Source: Chamaea fasciata (taxonomy: Eukaryota; Chordata; Aves; Passeriformes; Sylviidae). From it: 64,000 nucleotides of DNA. Location of the stretch: contig JARCOQ010000026.1 of the NCBI GenBank assembly GCA_029207755.1, positions 310,001-374,000 on the forward strand, written 5' to 3'. The notes beneath the pieces are model-generated. The model was not told where the DNA came from, did not search any database, and saw nothing but the letters and a program-made list of their open reading frames with translations. The translations under genes were made by a program, and so were the position numbers. Shown piece after piece: positions 12,346 through 23,526 of the stretch; within the stretch, counting starts at the first letter, position 1, and each line of letters begins with the position of its first letter.

Positions 12346-14099
12346 AAGGGATGGAAGGGATGTCAGGGACCAGGAGGCCCCCAGGCAGTGCTGCACTGAG
12401 GAGCTGTTTGGAGCCGGTGCCTGCTGCAGGATGCCCCGTAGGAGCAGCAGGCCATACTGGGCAGGGTGCCGCTGTCCCAGTCTGACGCTGCTACCCTGGG
12501 AGCTTTGGCAGAAGGATTCCCCACCAGTGGGCACCCACGAGGCTGACGCGAGTGTGGGTCCAAGGAGCTCATGGAGCAGGAATCCTGGAGTGTTGTGACA
12601 TCTGCAAACCTGCATCCCTCCCAGGAAATCCCAGCCGAAAGTCCTTGGAGGCTGGGAGAGTCCTTGGACGTGTCCGGACCTGCCCAGCCCGGCTCCTCCC
12701 AGGCACCAGCGGCGGCTGCAGGGGGACGGCGAGAGCTGGGGTCTCTCCTGGGGACCGCGGTGCTGTCACCGTGCAGGATGAGCTTCAGCCGGCAGTTCTG
12801 TCCCTGTGTGCTGCCGGGGTGTTGGGATACCAGGAATGGGGGCAGAGGGCTGGGCCCTGCATTCTTCCAGTCCCAGTGGCTGCCTGCAGTGGGAGGACTG
12901 TTTTTGTGCCCATTTTCTAGTGCTCTGCAGGATCCATCCCCTCCACTGGGCTCACCAGGCTGGCTGTACTTTGGGACGGCGGTGGGGATCCAGGGGATGC
13001 TCTGGGACACTGGGATGCCAAGCCGTGCTGCCTTCCTACCCTTAACCCCTCCCAGGGCTGTCAGGGAAGTGGGGGTCAGGTTTTGAGGTTTGCCTTCAGA
13101 TCCCCCACACAAAGCCCTCACAACTTCCTCCAGTCACCTCACCTTGGGGCTGGATGTGTCCACGTCCCCATCATCATTTGGATCCCTGTGTCATGAGCCA
13201 CGCTGGGCTCGTCCTGCTCACCAAAACCCACAGTATTGGAGGGCATCCCTGCCCTGGCCCCCCGGATGGGAGCCCCGGGGGTCAGGAGGTGCTGGGAAAG
13301 GTGCCGAATGGGAACAAAAGGTCCGCGGGGCGGCTGGCAGGGGCGAGCGGAGCCGGAGGCTTTCTGCTGACCCCGCTCCGGCGGCCCCGGCCCCGGCCTC
13401 CTCCCGCCGCCCCCACCCGCCCCTGCCGACGTCAGCGCTTCCCGGCAGCGCTCCCAGGTGTACCTGGAGCCGGCTGAGAGGTGGGAAAGCCATTTCTGCC
13501 CCTGCCCCGCTGCTTACGCCTCTGCCAGCCCTGGCCAAAGCCTCCTGGGGCAGGGTGGGTGCCCATGCCTGGTGCCCAAGCGTCACCGTGGGGTCATGTG
13601 TCCTTTTCCCAAGAGGATGGAGCCGTGGTGAGGTGTGGAGTGTGGTGTGAGTTGGGTGGGTGGTGGCCATGGTGTGGGTGCTGGGTACCCCTCCGTACCC
13701 CACTGCGCTCACTGGGTGTGCCTGTGGGGATGGTGGCTGGGGATAGAGATGGATAGAGGTGGCCAGGGATGGAGCTGGAGGAGGTGACCAGCATTGGAAG
13801 TGGCCAGGGATGCAGGCGACCCTGGCACAGCATTTGCCTCTGCGCTCCTGCCACGGAGCCCATGGGACAACTGGGCTGCCCACGGTTAGCAGCAGGGACA
13901 TGCTGGTGTCCCAGCAGCAACGCTGGGGGAGGGTGGGTGCGGTGGCTCGCCCAGGGCCGTGCAGGCGGGGCAGTGGCAGAGGTGGGGCAGCCCCAGGGCG
14001 CTCGGCAGTCGGTCCTCGGGTGTCCCCGGCCCCGCCAGCGCTCCCGCCGCCGGCTGCCCAAGGGTTAACCGGAGTTTGCTGCTCCTGCAGACAATTAGT

Positions 14100-14345
14100 G
14101 ACATCTTTGCTGACAACGCCACACTGAGCCTCTGCCGCCTCCCCGGCAGCACCAGCCCGGCCGCCCCCGCGCCCCACGCGGCCCCCTCTCCGCCGCCTGT
14201 CTTCGCCACCGCGGCCCTGCCGTGGTGCGGCCGGCACCGCGCCCCGACACCGCGCCCCGACACCGCGCCCGGCGGCCTTCGGCGGCGGCGGCACGATTGC
14301 AATCCCAAGCGGAGCAGCCGGCTCCCCTCGCTGCCCTCTGACCCG
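14100..14345. promoter_or_regulatory. CpG-rich block
   Basis: CpG-dense sequence includes three tandem copies of a 13-bp unit (CACCGCGCCCCGA) near 14238-14272 and a GGCGGCGGCGG run. It is preceded at 14093 by a good polypyrimidine-AG acceptor (GCTGCTCCTGCAG). It could be a small CpG island or an internal 5' exon of AHDC1. The sequence does not decide between these. Confidence 0.3.
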
Positions 14346-15281
14346 CTGTTGCTGTGGAAACTGCATCCCACGTAGGATTATGGAGCCGGAATCCGCAGGC
14401 TCCAAACTCCCCTCCAAATCCAGACGGTCACCGGGGTCCCCCCGCCCGCAGCACCGGTCCCCCTGCCCGCGGCGCCTGCGGGGTGCCCGCAGGGTGCCTG
14501 GTACCCCCGGTGGGGTGGCATCTGGGTGCTGGAGGAGGTGGCAGCAGCATTCCTATGTCCCCTGGTTTGCACCCACTGGCTGGTGACACTGCTGAAGACG
14601 TCAGTGTCACCACGAGGCCATCAGTGACCCCTGGCCCATCTGCTCCCTTGTGCCACTGCCCTAGTATCATGTCCCTATGTGTCATCCCTGCATCTCAGGG
14701 GGAGAGGGTGCTGTGCTAGCAGGACCCTCACCCTCAAACAGCACCCCAGGAACGTGGGTCCACACCAAGGACCCATCCCCAGCACCTCTGAGGCAGAAGC
14801 AGGAGCTGGACACCCACCAGAGACCCCACAGCCGCAGGGACCGGCAGCATGGGTCCCCCGGGGGGAAGGGGTGGGCACGGGGGAGAGCAGAGCCTGTTCG
14901 GGGAGCTCTGTGGGCTGCGCTTGTGTCTCAGCATCTCTCCTGCCACCCGAGGAGGTAGGAGCTGAATTAATCGCGATCAATTAGTGCTGCTTGCAGTCCC
15001 TGGCTCCCTCCCTGCACCAGCTTTGTGCCGTCACACCCAGCGAGGGGGGCCTCGGTGTCCCCTGCAGCACCTGTGTGCCACTGGGGACTGCAGCCCCTCT
15101 GCACCTCCAAACGGGGATAGGGAACGAGCAGGGTGTCCCCCAGCCCATGTGGCCACGAGAAACATCCCTGCCATGAAATGTGGTGGAGGGGATGAGGAGG
15201 GGGCTGCATGAGTCCCTCGAGGTCCCTCTGCCAGGCTGGAGCAGGGTGATGGGTTAGGGTCCAGGGCGAGTGTCCGGATCC

Positions 15282-15439
15282 TGCAGGATACTGCAGCAAA
15301 TGCCCTGCAATCTGCAGCCGGATGAATCCCACCTTCCTTCCCCCGCAACGTGCTGCCCTGGGCTACAGCTAATCTATTGTGCGCTGGGCTGCAGCCAGCA
15401 CAAGCTGCAATACAGTAAATCCTTCTGCAGTATCCTGCA
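15282..15439. repeat. Perfect 15-bp inverted repeat around a 128-nt spacer
   Basis: TGCAGGATACTGCAG at 15282-15296 is the exact reverse complement of CTGCAGTATCCTGCA at 15425-15439. The spacer is rich in CTGCA motifs and contains a smaller palindrome (GGCTGCAGCC). The arms could pair in an RNA or cruciform, but the long loop gives no support for a microRNA hairpin. Confidence 0.6.
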
Positions 15440-15911
15440 AGGGGACCGAGCCCAGCCGCAGCCGCCCGCTGCCGCCAGACAAAGACGGGGGGCCCCCGCG
15501 GGGATGGGGCACAGGGGACCAGGGCACCAGAGGGTGGCAGGACCCCTGGCGTCGTGCCGGCGAAGATGGGAGAATGGAGCCCTTGAGCAGGGTGGGAAGT
15601 TCTCCAGGGAGTTTTGGGTGGTGCTGTGCGTTCTCCTGGCCCCCCAGATCTGCGGGTGGGGAGGTGCTCAGTCCTCTGTGTTTGGGTTTTCCCTAAATGT
15701 AGTCACCACCGTGTTCCCCTTTCAGGGTCCCAGTGTGATGCAGGGGTTTCCATGCCCGTCCTTTCCCTGTGCATGGTCCAGCCTTACTTGTGCCTCAGTT
15801 TCCCCACCAGTATAGGGCCACCAAGCCCCTCAGCCCCCTCCCTCAAGCAGGCTCCATCACATGTGAGCCCCACTGCCCTTTTCCGGGGGATTTTGCTTGG
15901 ATACTGTCATT

Positions 15912-15942
15912 ATGGTTATTATTACTATTATTATTATTATTG
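15912..15942 (+). repeat. (ATT)n microsatellite
   Basis: An interrupted ATT/TTA trinucleotide run (GGTTATTATTACTATTATTA and onward) inside GC-rich DNA. Confidence 0.85.
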
Positions 15943-16029
15943 GGATGTTGGTGGGGCTCTGCAGCTCTGCCGGACCCGTCTTTGGCGAGCGAGGCATCCT
16001 TCAAAGGGAAGGCGCTCCGTCACCGCCCC

Positions 16030-16175
16030 ACAGCAGCTGCGTTCTCCTCAATTAGAAGAGGTAATGAAGCAATTTATGGGCATCTACAAAGTGATGTGTG
16101 AGTGACAGGCTGTGTACGATCCGCGCCGGGGCTCTGCCGGCAAGTTGTGTTCTTCCAATTTTAATGGAAAGCTCC
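16030..16175. promoter_or_regulatory. Candidate conserved non-coding element
   Basis: A non-repetitive block contains CTCAATTAGAAGAGG, GAAGCAATTTATGGGC, ACAAAGTGATGTGTGAGTGA and TTCCAATTTTAATGGAAAG. The last of these is a near palindrome. It differs sharply from the surrounding GC-rich low-complexity DNA. Enhancer status is inference. Confidence 0.3.
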
Positions 16176-16689
16176 CCGGCGAGGGGGGAGAGCAAACATT
16201 GGTGTGTCTATAGGTGTGTGTGCTCCCGGGGGTCGGCGGTGCCAGGGCGGCGTGGGTGGGTGCCGAGGGACCTGGGTGCTCCAATCCCCATCCCTGGGGA
16301 GCCTGGGCCATGGTGCAACAGGAGATGGGGGGCAGCTGGGTGAGAGCTGAGCCTGGGCCAGTACAGGACGCCTGGGTCCTGTGGAATAGTTGGCTGCAGC
16401 TCCCTATTTCCATCAGCACCCTGGGTGCTGCCCACCCTGCTCCTGCCTCAGTTTCCCCGTCACTATCCATGTTCCCGCTGCATGGCACTGCCAGACTCCT
16501 TCTGCACACCCCCAGCTTTTGGTGGACCACCGTGGCCTCTCAAGGGGGAGGGTGAATTTTATTTTGGGGTCAAACCCCAGCAGCTTCCACTGCCACCACC
16601 AGGGTATGGGTTGGGGGTCTGCAGTGCTGTCCTGGTGCTTTGGGTGCCTGGGGGTCCCTGGAGCTCGTGTGTGCTGCCATGCGGCCCTG

Positions 16690-16990
16690 TACCTCCACGT
16701 AGGTGTGATCCTGTGTGTCCACAGGGGTGGGTGCTGCACCTCCAGGTGCTGGCACACCTGTCGGTGTACCTGTGACACAGGTGTGCACCCATCAGTGCAC
16801 TGACCAGTGCCTGTGTGTGTTCCTGTACCTGTGTGTACCTGTCACATGTGTGACCCACCCGTTGGTGCCTGTACCTGTGTGTGCACCCACACCACTGTAG
16901 GTGTGTGTGTCTGCACACATGTGTGCAAATCCTCCTCTGTGCCTGTACCTGTGCACACACCTGCATGTGCACAACCATCTTGTGCACATC
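16690..16990 (+). repeat. Degenerate CACCTGTG/TGTGTACCTG repeat
   Basis: Units such as CACACCTGT, CCTGTGTGTACCTG and GTGCACCCA recur with no exact period. This is a decayed TG-rich minisatellite. Cys/Thr/Val-rich frames here are artefacts. Confidence 0.7.
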
Positions 16991-17218
16991 CAGGCCTGTT
17001 GCTGGCTGCACCTCGTCCATGCCCACATATTTGGGGATGCCAGGCTGCCGGCGTGATGGGGCAGGGGTTGTCCCCGCCTCCCCACAGCCCTGCCCCATCG
17101 TGCTGGCGTTGGCATTGTCCCCAGTAGCTCCCACACCCCAGCTCGGCCCCAACTGGCCGCATCTCCCAGGAAACAGGATCCACAGCCAGGAGTTTCCGCT
17201 CAACTCGTGTATGCCTCC

Positions 17219-17286
17219 CACAAAAAAAAAAAAAAAAAGAAAAAAAAAAAAAGAAAAAAAAAAAAAAAAAAAAGAAAAGGAAAAAA
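17219..17286 (+). repeat. A-rich tract
   Basis: About 60 bp of near-continuous A with single G interruptions. No upstream retroposed gene body was recognised, so I call it a simple repeat. Confidence 0.85.
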
Positions 17287-17809
17287 CCCACCCTGACACC
17301 AGCACGGCCGTTAATCCTGCCCGGCTCATTCTGCTTTTCTTGTCTAGCCAGTTTCTAAAATTGGCCAAGGGAGGCAACTGGCTGCTCTCCCCCCACCCAG
17401 ACCCCCCCTCGGTCCCCACCTGGTCGCCCCGGCGCGGTGTCAGCACCTGGACCCCGTCACCCCGTTGCCTGCGGGGTGGGGCTGGTGCCGGGCATGGGGC
17501 GCGTGTGGGCACCAGCGGACCCGGGGCCCCGGTGGGCGCCGCGTCAGCATCCTCCCATCCCGGCGGGCGCCCCTTTGCTGCCCTGGGCAGCCCCCCAGCC
17601 CCAGCGCCGGGGGAGCATGGCTGTGCCGAGCGAGCCTTCGGCATGGGCACGCGTCCATCTGGCGCCTTCCAAATGTTACTGGCCTCGCAGGATCCCGGCT
17701 CCGCTTGGCGTTAACCCGCAGCTCACCGGTGGGGAGCAGGGGGAGCTGGGCATGGCCGCTGTGACCCCCCCGGGGGCCTCCAGCAGGGTGTGGGGGGCTC
17801 TGCAGCTGC

Positions 17810-18330
17810 CCAGGGTGCCGCTGCTGGGGGCGGGCGGTGGCGTGGGCGGCCGGCGGAGCCCCCTCCGCGCCAGCGCGGCCGCGGGTGTTACATGACCCGG
17901 CGTGGCCGGCGCTGGGCAGGGACACACCGGGGCTGTGACTCATGCTGTGGCTATAACAGGGAGCCCGGGGAGGGGGGCCGCGACCATCTGCGCAGCCTCG
18001 GGGCTGCCAGCGCACCGCGGGGGCCCTGGGGCGCGCTCCCCACGCCGGGCCCAGCACAGCACCCCGTGGCACCGCCGGGAGCAGCCGGCGCATGGAGACG
18101 CGCGGGCAAACACAGCCGGCCCCGCGGGGAGCGCCCGGTACCCCGAGCCGGCACCCCGAGGGAGGGGTGCTGGTGTGTCCCGTATCCTCCCGCAGGCGGG
18201 GAGAGGGCAGAGGAGGGGGCCCGGAGGCTGCTCGCCTCCTGCGCCGGCTCGACGGGGCGGGGGAACAAAGCTGGCACCGAGGGAAGAGCTAAATTTAGCC
18301 CGTTTCCCTGCTAGCTCTGAACTGCGGCGC
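17810..18330. promoter_or_regulatory. CpG island, possible promoter
   Basis: CpG-dense DNA with GGGGGCGGGCGG-type GC boxes. A TGACTCA (AP-1 class) at 17936-17942 sits just before GGCTATAACAGG (CTATAA-like, 17950-17961). The combination of GC boxes, AP-1 site and TATA-like motif suggests a promoter. It could be an AHDC1 first-exon promoter or an unrelated transcript. No exon can be fixed. Confidence 0.35.
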
Positions 18331-18552
18331 TGGGCTCCAGCCGGCCGAGGTGCCACCGTCGCTGCGGTCCATCTGTCGAGCCGTTCCCCAGCCCTCTCGA
18401 GCCCCTCCCCAAGCCAGGGAGGGGGGTCAGACCCCTCCCCGACCAAGGGGGTTGGGGGCAGCATCCGTGCTGGGTGATGCCACTGGGGTCACCTGAGCGC
18501 CCCCCAGCATCCGGGGGCAGTGGGGTACCCACGTTTGTGGGGTTGTAGGGGA

Positions 18553-19141
18553 CGGTCCTTGCCCGAGAGAAGGGGCTCTTGGCTGGGGGGATGATTGCGG
18601 GGAGAAATGGTCGCTGGAGGGGGTTGGTTGTTGAAGGGCATTCCAGGGAGATGGTCTTTGAGGGGTAAGAGTCATTGAAGGGGAAATGGTCGTTAAGGGC
18701 GAGATGGTCCTTGCAGGGGACACAGTTTCTTGTGCGGAAGATGATCATTGCAGGGGAGATGGTTGTGGCAGGAGAGATGGTCCTTTGTGGGGAAGATGGT
18801 GCTTGAGGGCAACGTGGTTCTTGCAGGGGAGGTAGTCCTTGCAGGGCAGATGCCTTCTTATGGGGGAAATGGCCATTGCAAGAGAGATGATCCTTGCAGG
18901 GGAGATGGTCAATGGCCATTGCAGGTGAGGTGGCTGTTTAGGGGAGATGGTTTTGTGCAGGGAAGATGGTCCTTGCTTGGACGGTGGTCGTTTCAGGATC
19001 GATTATTTCTCCTGGGGAGGATGGTCCTTGCAGGGGAGGTGGTCTTTTCAGGGGAGATGGTCTTTGCAGGGGAGGTGGTCCTTTCAGGGGAGATGGTCTT
19101 TGCAGGGGAGGTGGTCCTTTCAGGGGAGATGGTTTCTTGCA
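18553..19141 (+). repeat. 18-bp minisatellite with 36-bp higher-order period
   Basis: The 3' part (about 19022-19141) alternates two 18-mers almost perfectly, GGGGAGGTGGTCCTTTCA and GGGGAGATGGTCTTTGCA. Towards the 5' end the units are progressively diverged. Because 18 is a multiple of three, several frames stay open on both strands; these are not genes. Confidence 0.9.
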
Positions 19142-20369
19142 GCAGCAGGAATAGGGGCCTGACCAGGCATCCCCAGCCCTGCCCACCTCAAGGCACCGTG
19201 CCACGTTCTGGTGCTGGGGGCTGAACATATCGAGGGTTCCACTGGCTCCAGGAGCCCCAGGCCTGGAGGATGCCACCAGCCAGGTGGGGGCTGTGCTAAA
19301 AGGAGACCCCAGTGGAGATCCAGAGCCAGGCCCAGGAGAAGGGCCATGTCCCCTGACTCAGCTCCGTCCCCAGCAGCGTGGGGGTGTCCCTGGGGTCCCT
19401 GCTGCCGGGACCAGGGGGATTGCAGGGAAATGAGCTCCCCAGCCACCTTCCTGCAGCTCTTGGTTATGAGGTGACGTCAAGACCTTTGGCACCCCTTGTT
19501 TATCACCCAGTGGTCCTGGACCCTCCCTCCCAGTGCCAGGGCGGGTGTCTGAGCCCGCCCTGGGGGTGTGGCACCCTGGGATGATGTGAGAGGGAAGAAC
19601 CCAGGTATGTTTGCCCCGCATGCCAGCCAATCTCTTCCTGGCACTGCTGTCCCTGGAGCGTGTTGGAGAGACATGTCCCCTCACCAGCTCCCTGCTTGGG
19701 GGGCACCCCAGAAAACCTCTGATAGCCCCACAAAGGGAACTGGCGGCCAAGCAGCTCGTCTGGACCCGTTACCTAAGATGAAACCCAGGCGCCATCTGCT
19801 CCCTCTCCTAATTAAGAGCATGGCAGAGGAGTCAGGGCAGCGGGGGGACGTGGTGACAGCAGGGGGGACGTGACAGCGGGGTTCCAGCCATGGGGTGACA
19901 ACTGGAGGAAGGGTCAGGGCTGCCCGCAGGCACTGTGTGCCCCAGCACCCATCTGTGCCCACCCCTCTGTCCCCCCCTCTTGCCTTGGTCCCAGTCACAG
20001 GCCGGTGGGTCCCCAAGGTGCGTGGGTGCTCTGGGAGCTGCCAGCGGTACCCAGAGAGGACCCCAAACACCCCTGGCGCTGATGAGTGCCCCACTTCAGA
20101 GGAGGGCAGGGTGCTGGCAGGGGATGAGGTGTGGGGAGGAGGAGGAGGGAGCAGGATCCGGGTGCTTTGGGGTCTGTGGTGCTGAATTAGCGGGGATGTG
20201 GAGGTCAGCGTGAAGGGGGTGAAGGCGGAGGGACCCCCCGCGTGGCTCAGGGGGGAGGTGGCCACTGGGGGCTGGCCGGGGAACACGGAAACCCTCGGCG
20301 AGCGCCTGCCAGGAAGCTGTCACTGGAGGGGATTTTCCATTGGTGTCAGCAGGCGCAGGACGGGCTGGG

Positions 20370-21080
20370 GGGAACTCGTGGGGCGGGGGTTGGGGGCGCC
20401 TGGGAGGGGACCAGGGGGGTGCAGGGGGGTGCGAGGGAGGGGGCACAGAGGGGACAAGCACCCCGATGCCCCGGGGGTGTGTGAGGGGGGGGTGCACAGG
20501 GGAGTGGCGCCCCCGCGGTGTCCCCAGATGCGCGGGGACAGGGGAGGAAAACCACCACGGGGGGGTGTGTGTGTGTGAGCGTGCAAGGGAGAGGCTCCGC
20601 CACGGCGTCCCCGTGTGCGACACGAGTGGGACAGCCCCGATGCCACTCGGGGGGCCAAGTCGGGCACCCCTGCAGTGGGAGGCCAGCTGTGCACGCAGGA
20701 CGCGGGTGTCCGCGGGAACCGGCGGCGCCCCTGCGCCCATGTGGGGGCACTTAGGGCCACCCCAAACCTTCGCAGCGCGCCGCGGTGCCCAAGGACCCCC
20801 GAGGCGATGGGGGGGGCAATAGGGAGGACACCCCGTCCCCGCCGCTGCCGCCGCGGGCCGCTGGGCACGGCGCCCCGGCGGGCTGGGAGGCGTCGGGCCA
20901 GCGTGTCCCCATCTGTGTGGCGGCTGTGTCCCTGCCGCCTCCCTGTCTCCCGGTGGCATCTCCGGCCCCACCCTGACGTCTGGGTGGCCTCGGAGCCGGG
21001 CACCAAACCACGTCCGTGTCCTGCGGGGCCATCTCTCCATCCCCCCGCTGCCACGCCGGTGCCAAGACGGCCCCTCCGTG
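20370..21080. promoter_or_regulatory. CpG-rich block
   Basis: CpG and G-run dense sequence, with GGGGGGGTGCACAGG-type runs at 20490-20510 and GCCGCTGCCGCCGCGG at 20838-20853. Large frames on the minus strand (434 and 319 codons) arise from stop-poor GC-rich sequence, and the longer one begins inside antisense CR1. I see no gene. Confidence 0.35.
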
Positions 21081-21257
21081 CCCGCCCTGTGCCAGCGCTG
21101 CGGGTCGGGGCTGGGTGCCAGCAGCCTCGGGGAGCTGTGGGGGGCTTGGGGGCGCCTGCAGCCCCCTGCACACTCATGCTGCCACCCCACGGCACCCTTT
21201 CTACCAAAGAGGGACCCTGTCTGGATGGAGTGGGGGAGGTGGGGGGACATTCTGCCG

Positions 21258-21377
21258 GGTTGGACAGGGCCTGGAGCAACCTGGTCTAGCGGAAGGTGTC
21301 CCTGCCCCTGGCAGGGGGCTGGAAGCAGATGAGCTTTAAGGTCCCTTCCAACCCAAACCATTCCATGATTCTGATTC
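21258..21377 (+). mobile_element. CR1 LINE 3'-end fragment
   Basis: Sequence typical of the avian CR1 3' UTR: TGGACAGGGCCTGGAGCAAC, GAAGGTGTCCCTGCCC, TTTAAGGTCCCTTCCAACCC, ending in CCATGATTCTGATTC. The terminal ATTCTGAT-like 8-mer repeat marks the 3' end, so the element is sense to the + strand. It is 5'-truncated and lacks coding capacity. Confidence 0.9.
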
Positions 21378-21763
21378 CTCTTGCCGCCAACCTCCGTCAA
21401 GCCTGAAACCGTTAAACTAATTAAAGCTTTGCAGCAGCAGGATTAAGCCCGGGCAGGGGAGGTGGGAGCCCAGGTAGTCGATTAGTTCACCAGGCGAGGA
21501 TATTGGATTTCTGCGAGGCGAGTCAGCAGTCTTCGGGGGCTGTTATCTTTGCAGGGCTGCGGGGTCAGGAGGTGGGAAGCGGAGGTGACTGCAATCTCGC
21601 CCGCTTCATCCCCCCGCTCTTCATCCTCACCCCCCCGGCCCCGCCGCGGCACCCGGTCTGGCCGGCTCTCCCCCGCCCGCGGCGCCCATCTCTATCTCTC
21701 CTTCTCCCTCCGTCCCTCCTCGCTTGTGTGGTCTCGGCTGGTGTTTTGTAACCAGTGAGGAGA

Positions 21764-21828
21764 AAAAAAAAATAAAAGAAAAATTTTTTTAAGGGGAAAA
21801 GAAAAAAAAAAAAAAAAGGAAAAAGGCC
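21764..21828 (+). repeat. A-rich tract
   Basis: Poly-A with G/T interruptions, immediately 5' of the CpG-rich block at 21840. Confidence 0.8.
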
Positions 21829-21839
21829 CTACCCCTGGC

Positions 21840-22530
21840 GAGGAAGCCAGGAATGGCGAGGTCCGGAGAGCCTAATGGGAAACATGTGGCGGCTGCCTGG
21901 GGCTGAGCGGGGAGGTGAAAGTGAGCGCGGCGGCGCGGCGAACATCCCGGTGCGCCCCGCTGCCCCCCCGCAGCTCCCTCCGCACCGCGGCCCCCTCCCC
22001 ACCGCCGCTGCCGGGCTCCCACCTGCGCTCCCACCGTGGTGGGCGGCGGGCTGCTGGGTGCCGCCCGCCCCGCTGTGAGGGGGTGTTTGGGGGGGCGCAG
22101 GTGGTCCCCGCTGTGGTTCGGACGGGGCGAGGGCGGAGTCCCGGCGCAGGGAGTGTCCTCCGCGTGTCACGGGACACGCGCCCCCCCCCGGGGGACCGAG
22201 GGCAGGGGCCGGACCCCGGTGGTGTGGGGTAAGAGCCGCGGCGTGTGCCCAGCGCCCGCGGCACCGGGGGTTGCACGCCGGGGATGGACGTGGGCCGTGA
22301 AGGACACGCAGAACACGGGCGATGGGGAGTCCAGAGACCCCGCACGGCCCGGGGGGGACCCCACGGGCGTCCCGCAGTGTTTGCCAAAGCATCCGCAGCT
22401 CCGCGCGCCACAGACACGCCGGGGGACGGCGGCGCAGAGCTGGGGGGCTGCACCCCGACACCCCCCGACACCTCGAATCCCCCGTCGAGCCGCGTGTGCA
22501 GCGGGGACCAGCTCTCGGCGGCTGCTCTGG
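21840..22530 (+). promoter_or_regulatory. CpG island with a splice donor; candidate AHDC1 first exon/promoter
   Basis: This is the densest CpG cluster upstream of the clear AHDC1 exons. It carries GCGGCGGCGCGGCG (21927-21940) and a possible splice donor GGGG|GTAAGAGCC at 22229 (exon side ends 22228). If an exon ends at 22228 it is in a phase compatible with the exon at 23364. Distance and composition fit a proximal AHDC1 promoter, but no TSS motif proves it. Confidence 0.4.
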
Positions 22531-23363
22531 AAAAACTCCCGTTTGTTTCCTTCCTGCCTACATCCCCTCCGACAGCTCCCTGGGCACACCAGCAGCCTCA
22601 GCAGAGACGAGACCGGTCTTTCTAGCACATATTTTCCTGCTCCACATAGCCCTTGGTGTAACTTTACACCGAGGTGCCCGCATCTCCGCGGTGCCAGCGC
22701 TGCGCCCAAAGGCTGGCGGGGAGACGGGGAAAGGGGGGGATGCGGATGGACTGACAGGTTTGAATTCTCTTTCCCTGCCTTGTTGATAAGTTGTCACGCT
22801 AATCCAGACACCGGGAAGAGCCTGGATCACGCCGAGCGGCTGCGTGTGTGTGTCTGCGGGTGTGTGCTGGGGGAGGGAGCCAACCGGCAGGGATTCACAC
22901 GCGGCGCTGGGGAGGGAAAGCAGGCGGACGTGCTGGCACGGGGGGATTGCGAGGGGCTGAGGGGCTCCGCCGTGCATCCCTGTGCCACATGGGCAGCGGC
23001 TGTGGGTGCCTGGTGCTCCTGCAGGAGACTGGGGGGCCAGAGCTTTCTGCACACGTGTGTGCAGTGTGGATATGCACACGTGTGCCCACGGCCTGGTGGG
23101 GAGGTGCTCCCCCTCGTACGGGCAGCCCCCGGTTCACGGTGGGGAGGAAAGGGTTGTCCTGCCCCAAAACGCCACCCCGGGCATCCCGTGATGGGGCGAA
23201 GGGCACAGCGTGGGTGTCCCCGTGGGCTGTGGCTTCCAGAGGGAGGCGTCAACGGGTGGCACACGGTGTCCCCAGCCCTGCGGGCACCCACGGCAGCAGG
23301 GGCAGGTGGTGCTCCCAGGGGAGGGGGCCGCTGGGCTGATGTGCCGGGGTCTCTCTCGAGCAG

Positions 23364-23526
23364 ATGGGAGCTCGGTCGCCTGCCAGCCCCTCGCACTGGA
23401 GAACGGTGCCAGCCCGCCAGCCGAGTGGTTCCCGCGTGCCCAGGGCTCCGGCCCCCGCCAGCCCGGCAGCGACGGCGACAGCAGGAGCTTCCGAGTGAAC
23501 CTGCACTGCAAACACCCGCGAAACAG
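23364..23526 (+). other. AHDC1: AHDC1 upstream exon (5' UTR or N-terminal extension)
   Basis: The exon is bounded by a pyrimidine-rich acceptor (TCTCTCTCGAGCAG at 23350-23363) and a donor (AACAG|GTACCT at 23527). It is 163 bp and starts and ends inside codons (2 + 53 codons + 2). One frame is open throughout, with a varied protein-like composition including SFRVNLHCKHPRN near its end. It contains no in-frame ATG in that frame. Human AHDC1 has several non-coding exons before its coding exon, so 5' UTR is the conventional reading. The open frame continuing into the next exons is discussed as a finding. Confidence 0.5.

Larger units (their letters stand above)
1..23363. other. GC-rich 5' flank / probable 5' introns of AHDC1; no protein gene supported
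   Basis: This stretch is G/C-rich with frequent G runs. It has many long chance frames on both strands but no recognisable protein. In mammals AHDC1 has several non-coding 5' exons spread over tens of kilobases before its single coding exon, so much of this interval is probably AHDC1 intron, with the first exon(s) in one of the CpG-rich blocks. I cannot place exons 1 and 2. Tandem repeats, CpG-rich blocks, a CR1 fragment and candidate conserved blocks are listed separately. The rest (for example 1-3590, 6500-8980, 12600-13300, 19150-20360 and 22540-23360) shows nothing I can name. Confidence 0.6.

Noticed and set aside
13218..14417. 399-codon minus-strand frame
   Set aside because: Low-complexity Pro/Gly/Ala/Arg composition in GC-rich DNA, with no motif and no splice context.
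15282..15439. microRNA precursor from the 15-bp inverted repeat
   Set aside because: The 128-nt loop is too long and no extended arm pairing is visible.
17219..17286. A-rich tract as the tail of a processed pseudogene
   Set aside because: No gene-like sequence or target-site duplication was seen upstream.
20096..21400. 434-codon frame on the - strand (and nested 319-codon frame)
   Set aside because: It starts in antisense CR1 (the recurrent MVWVGRDLKAH-type peptide) and continues in stop-poor GC-rich DNA. No domain was recognised.
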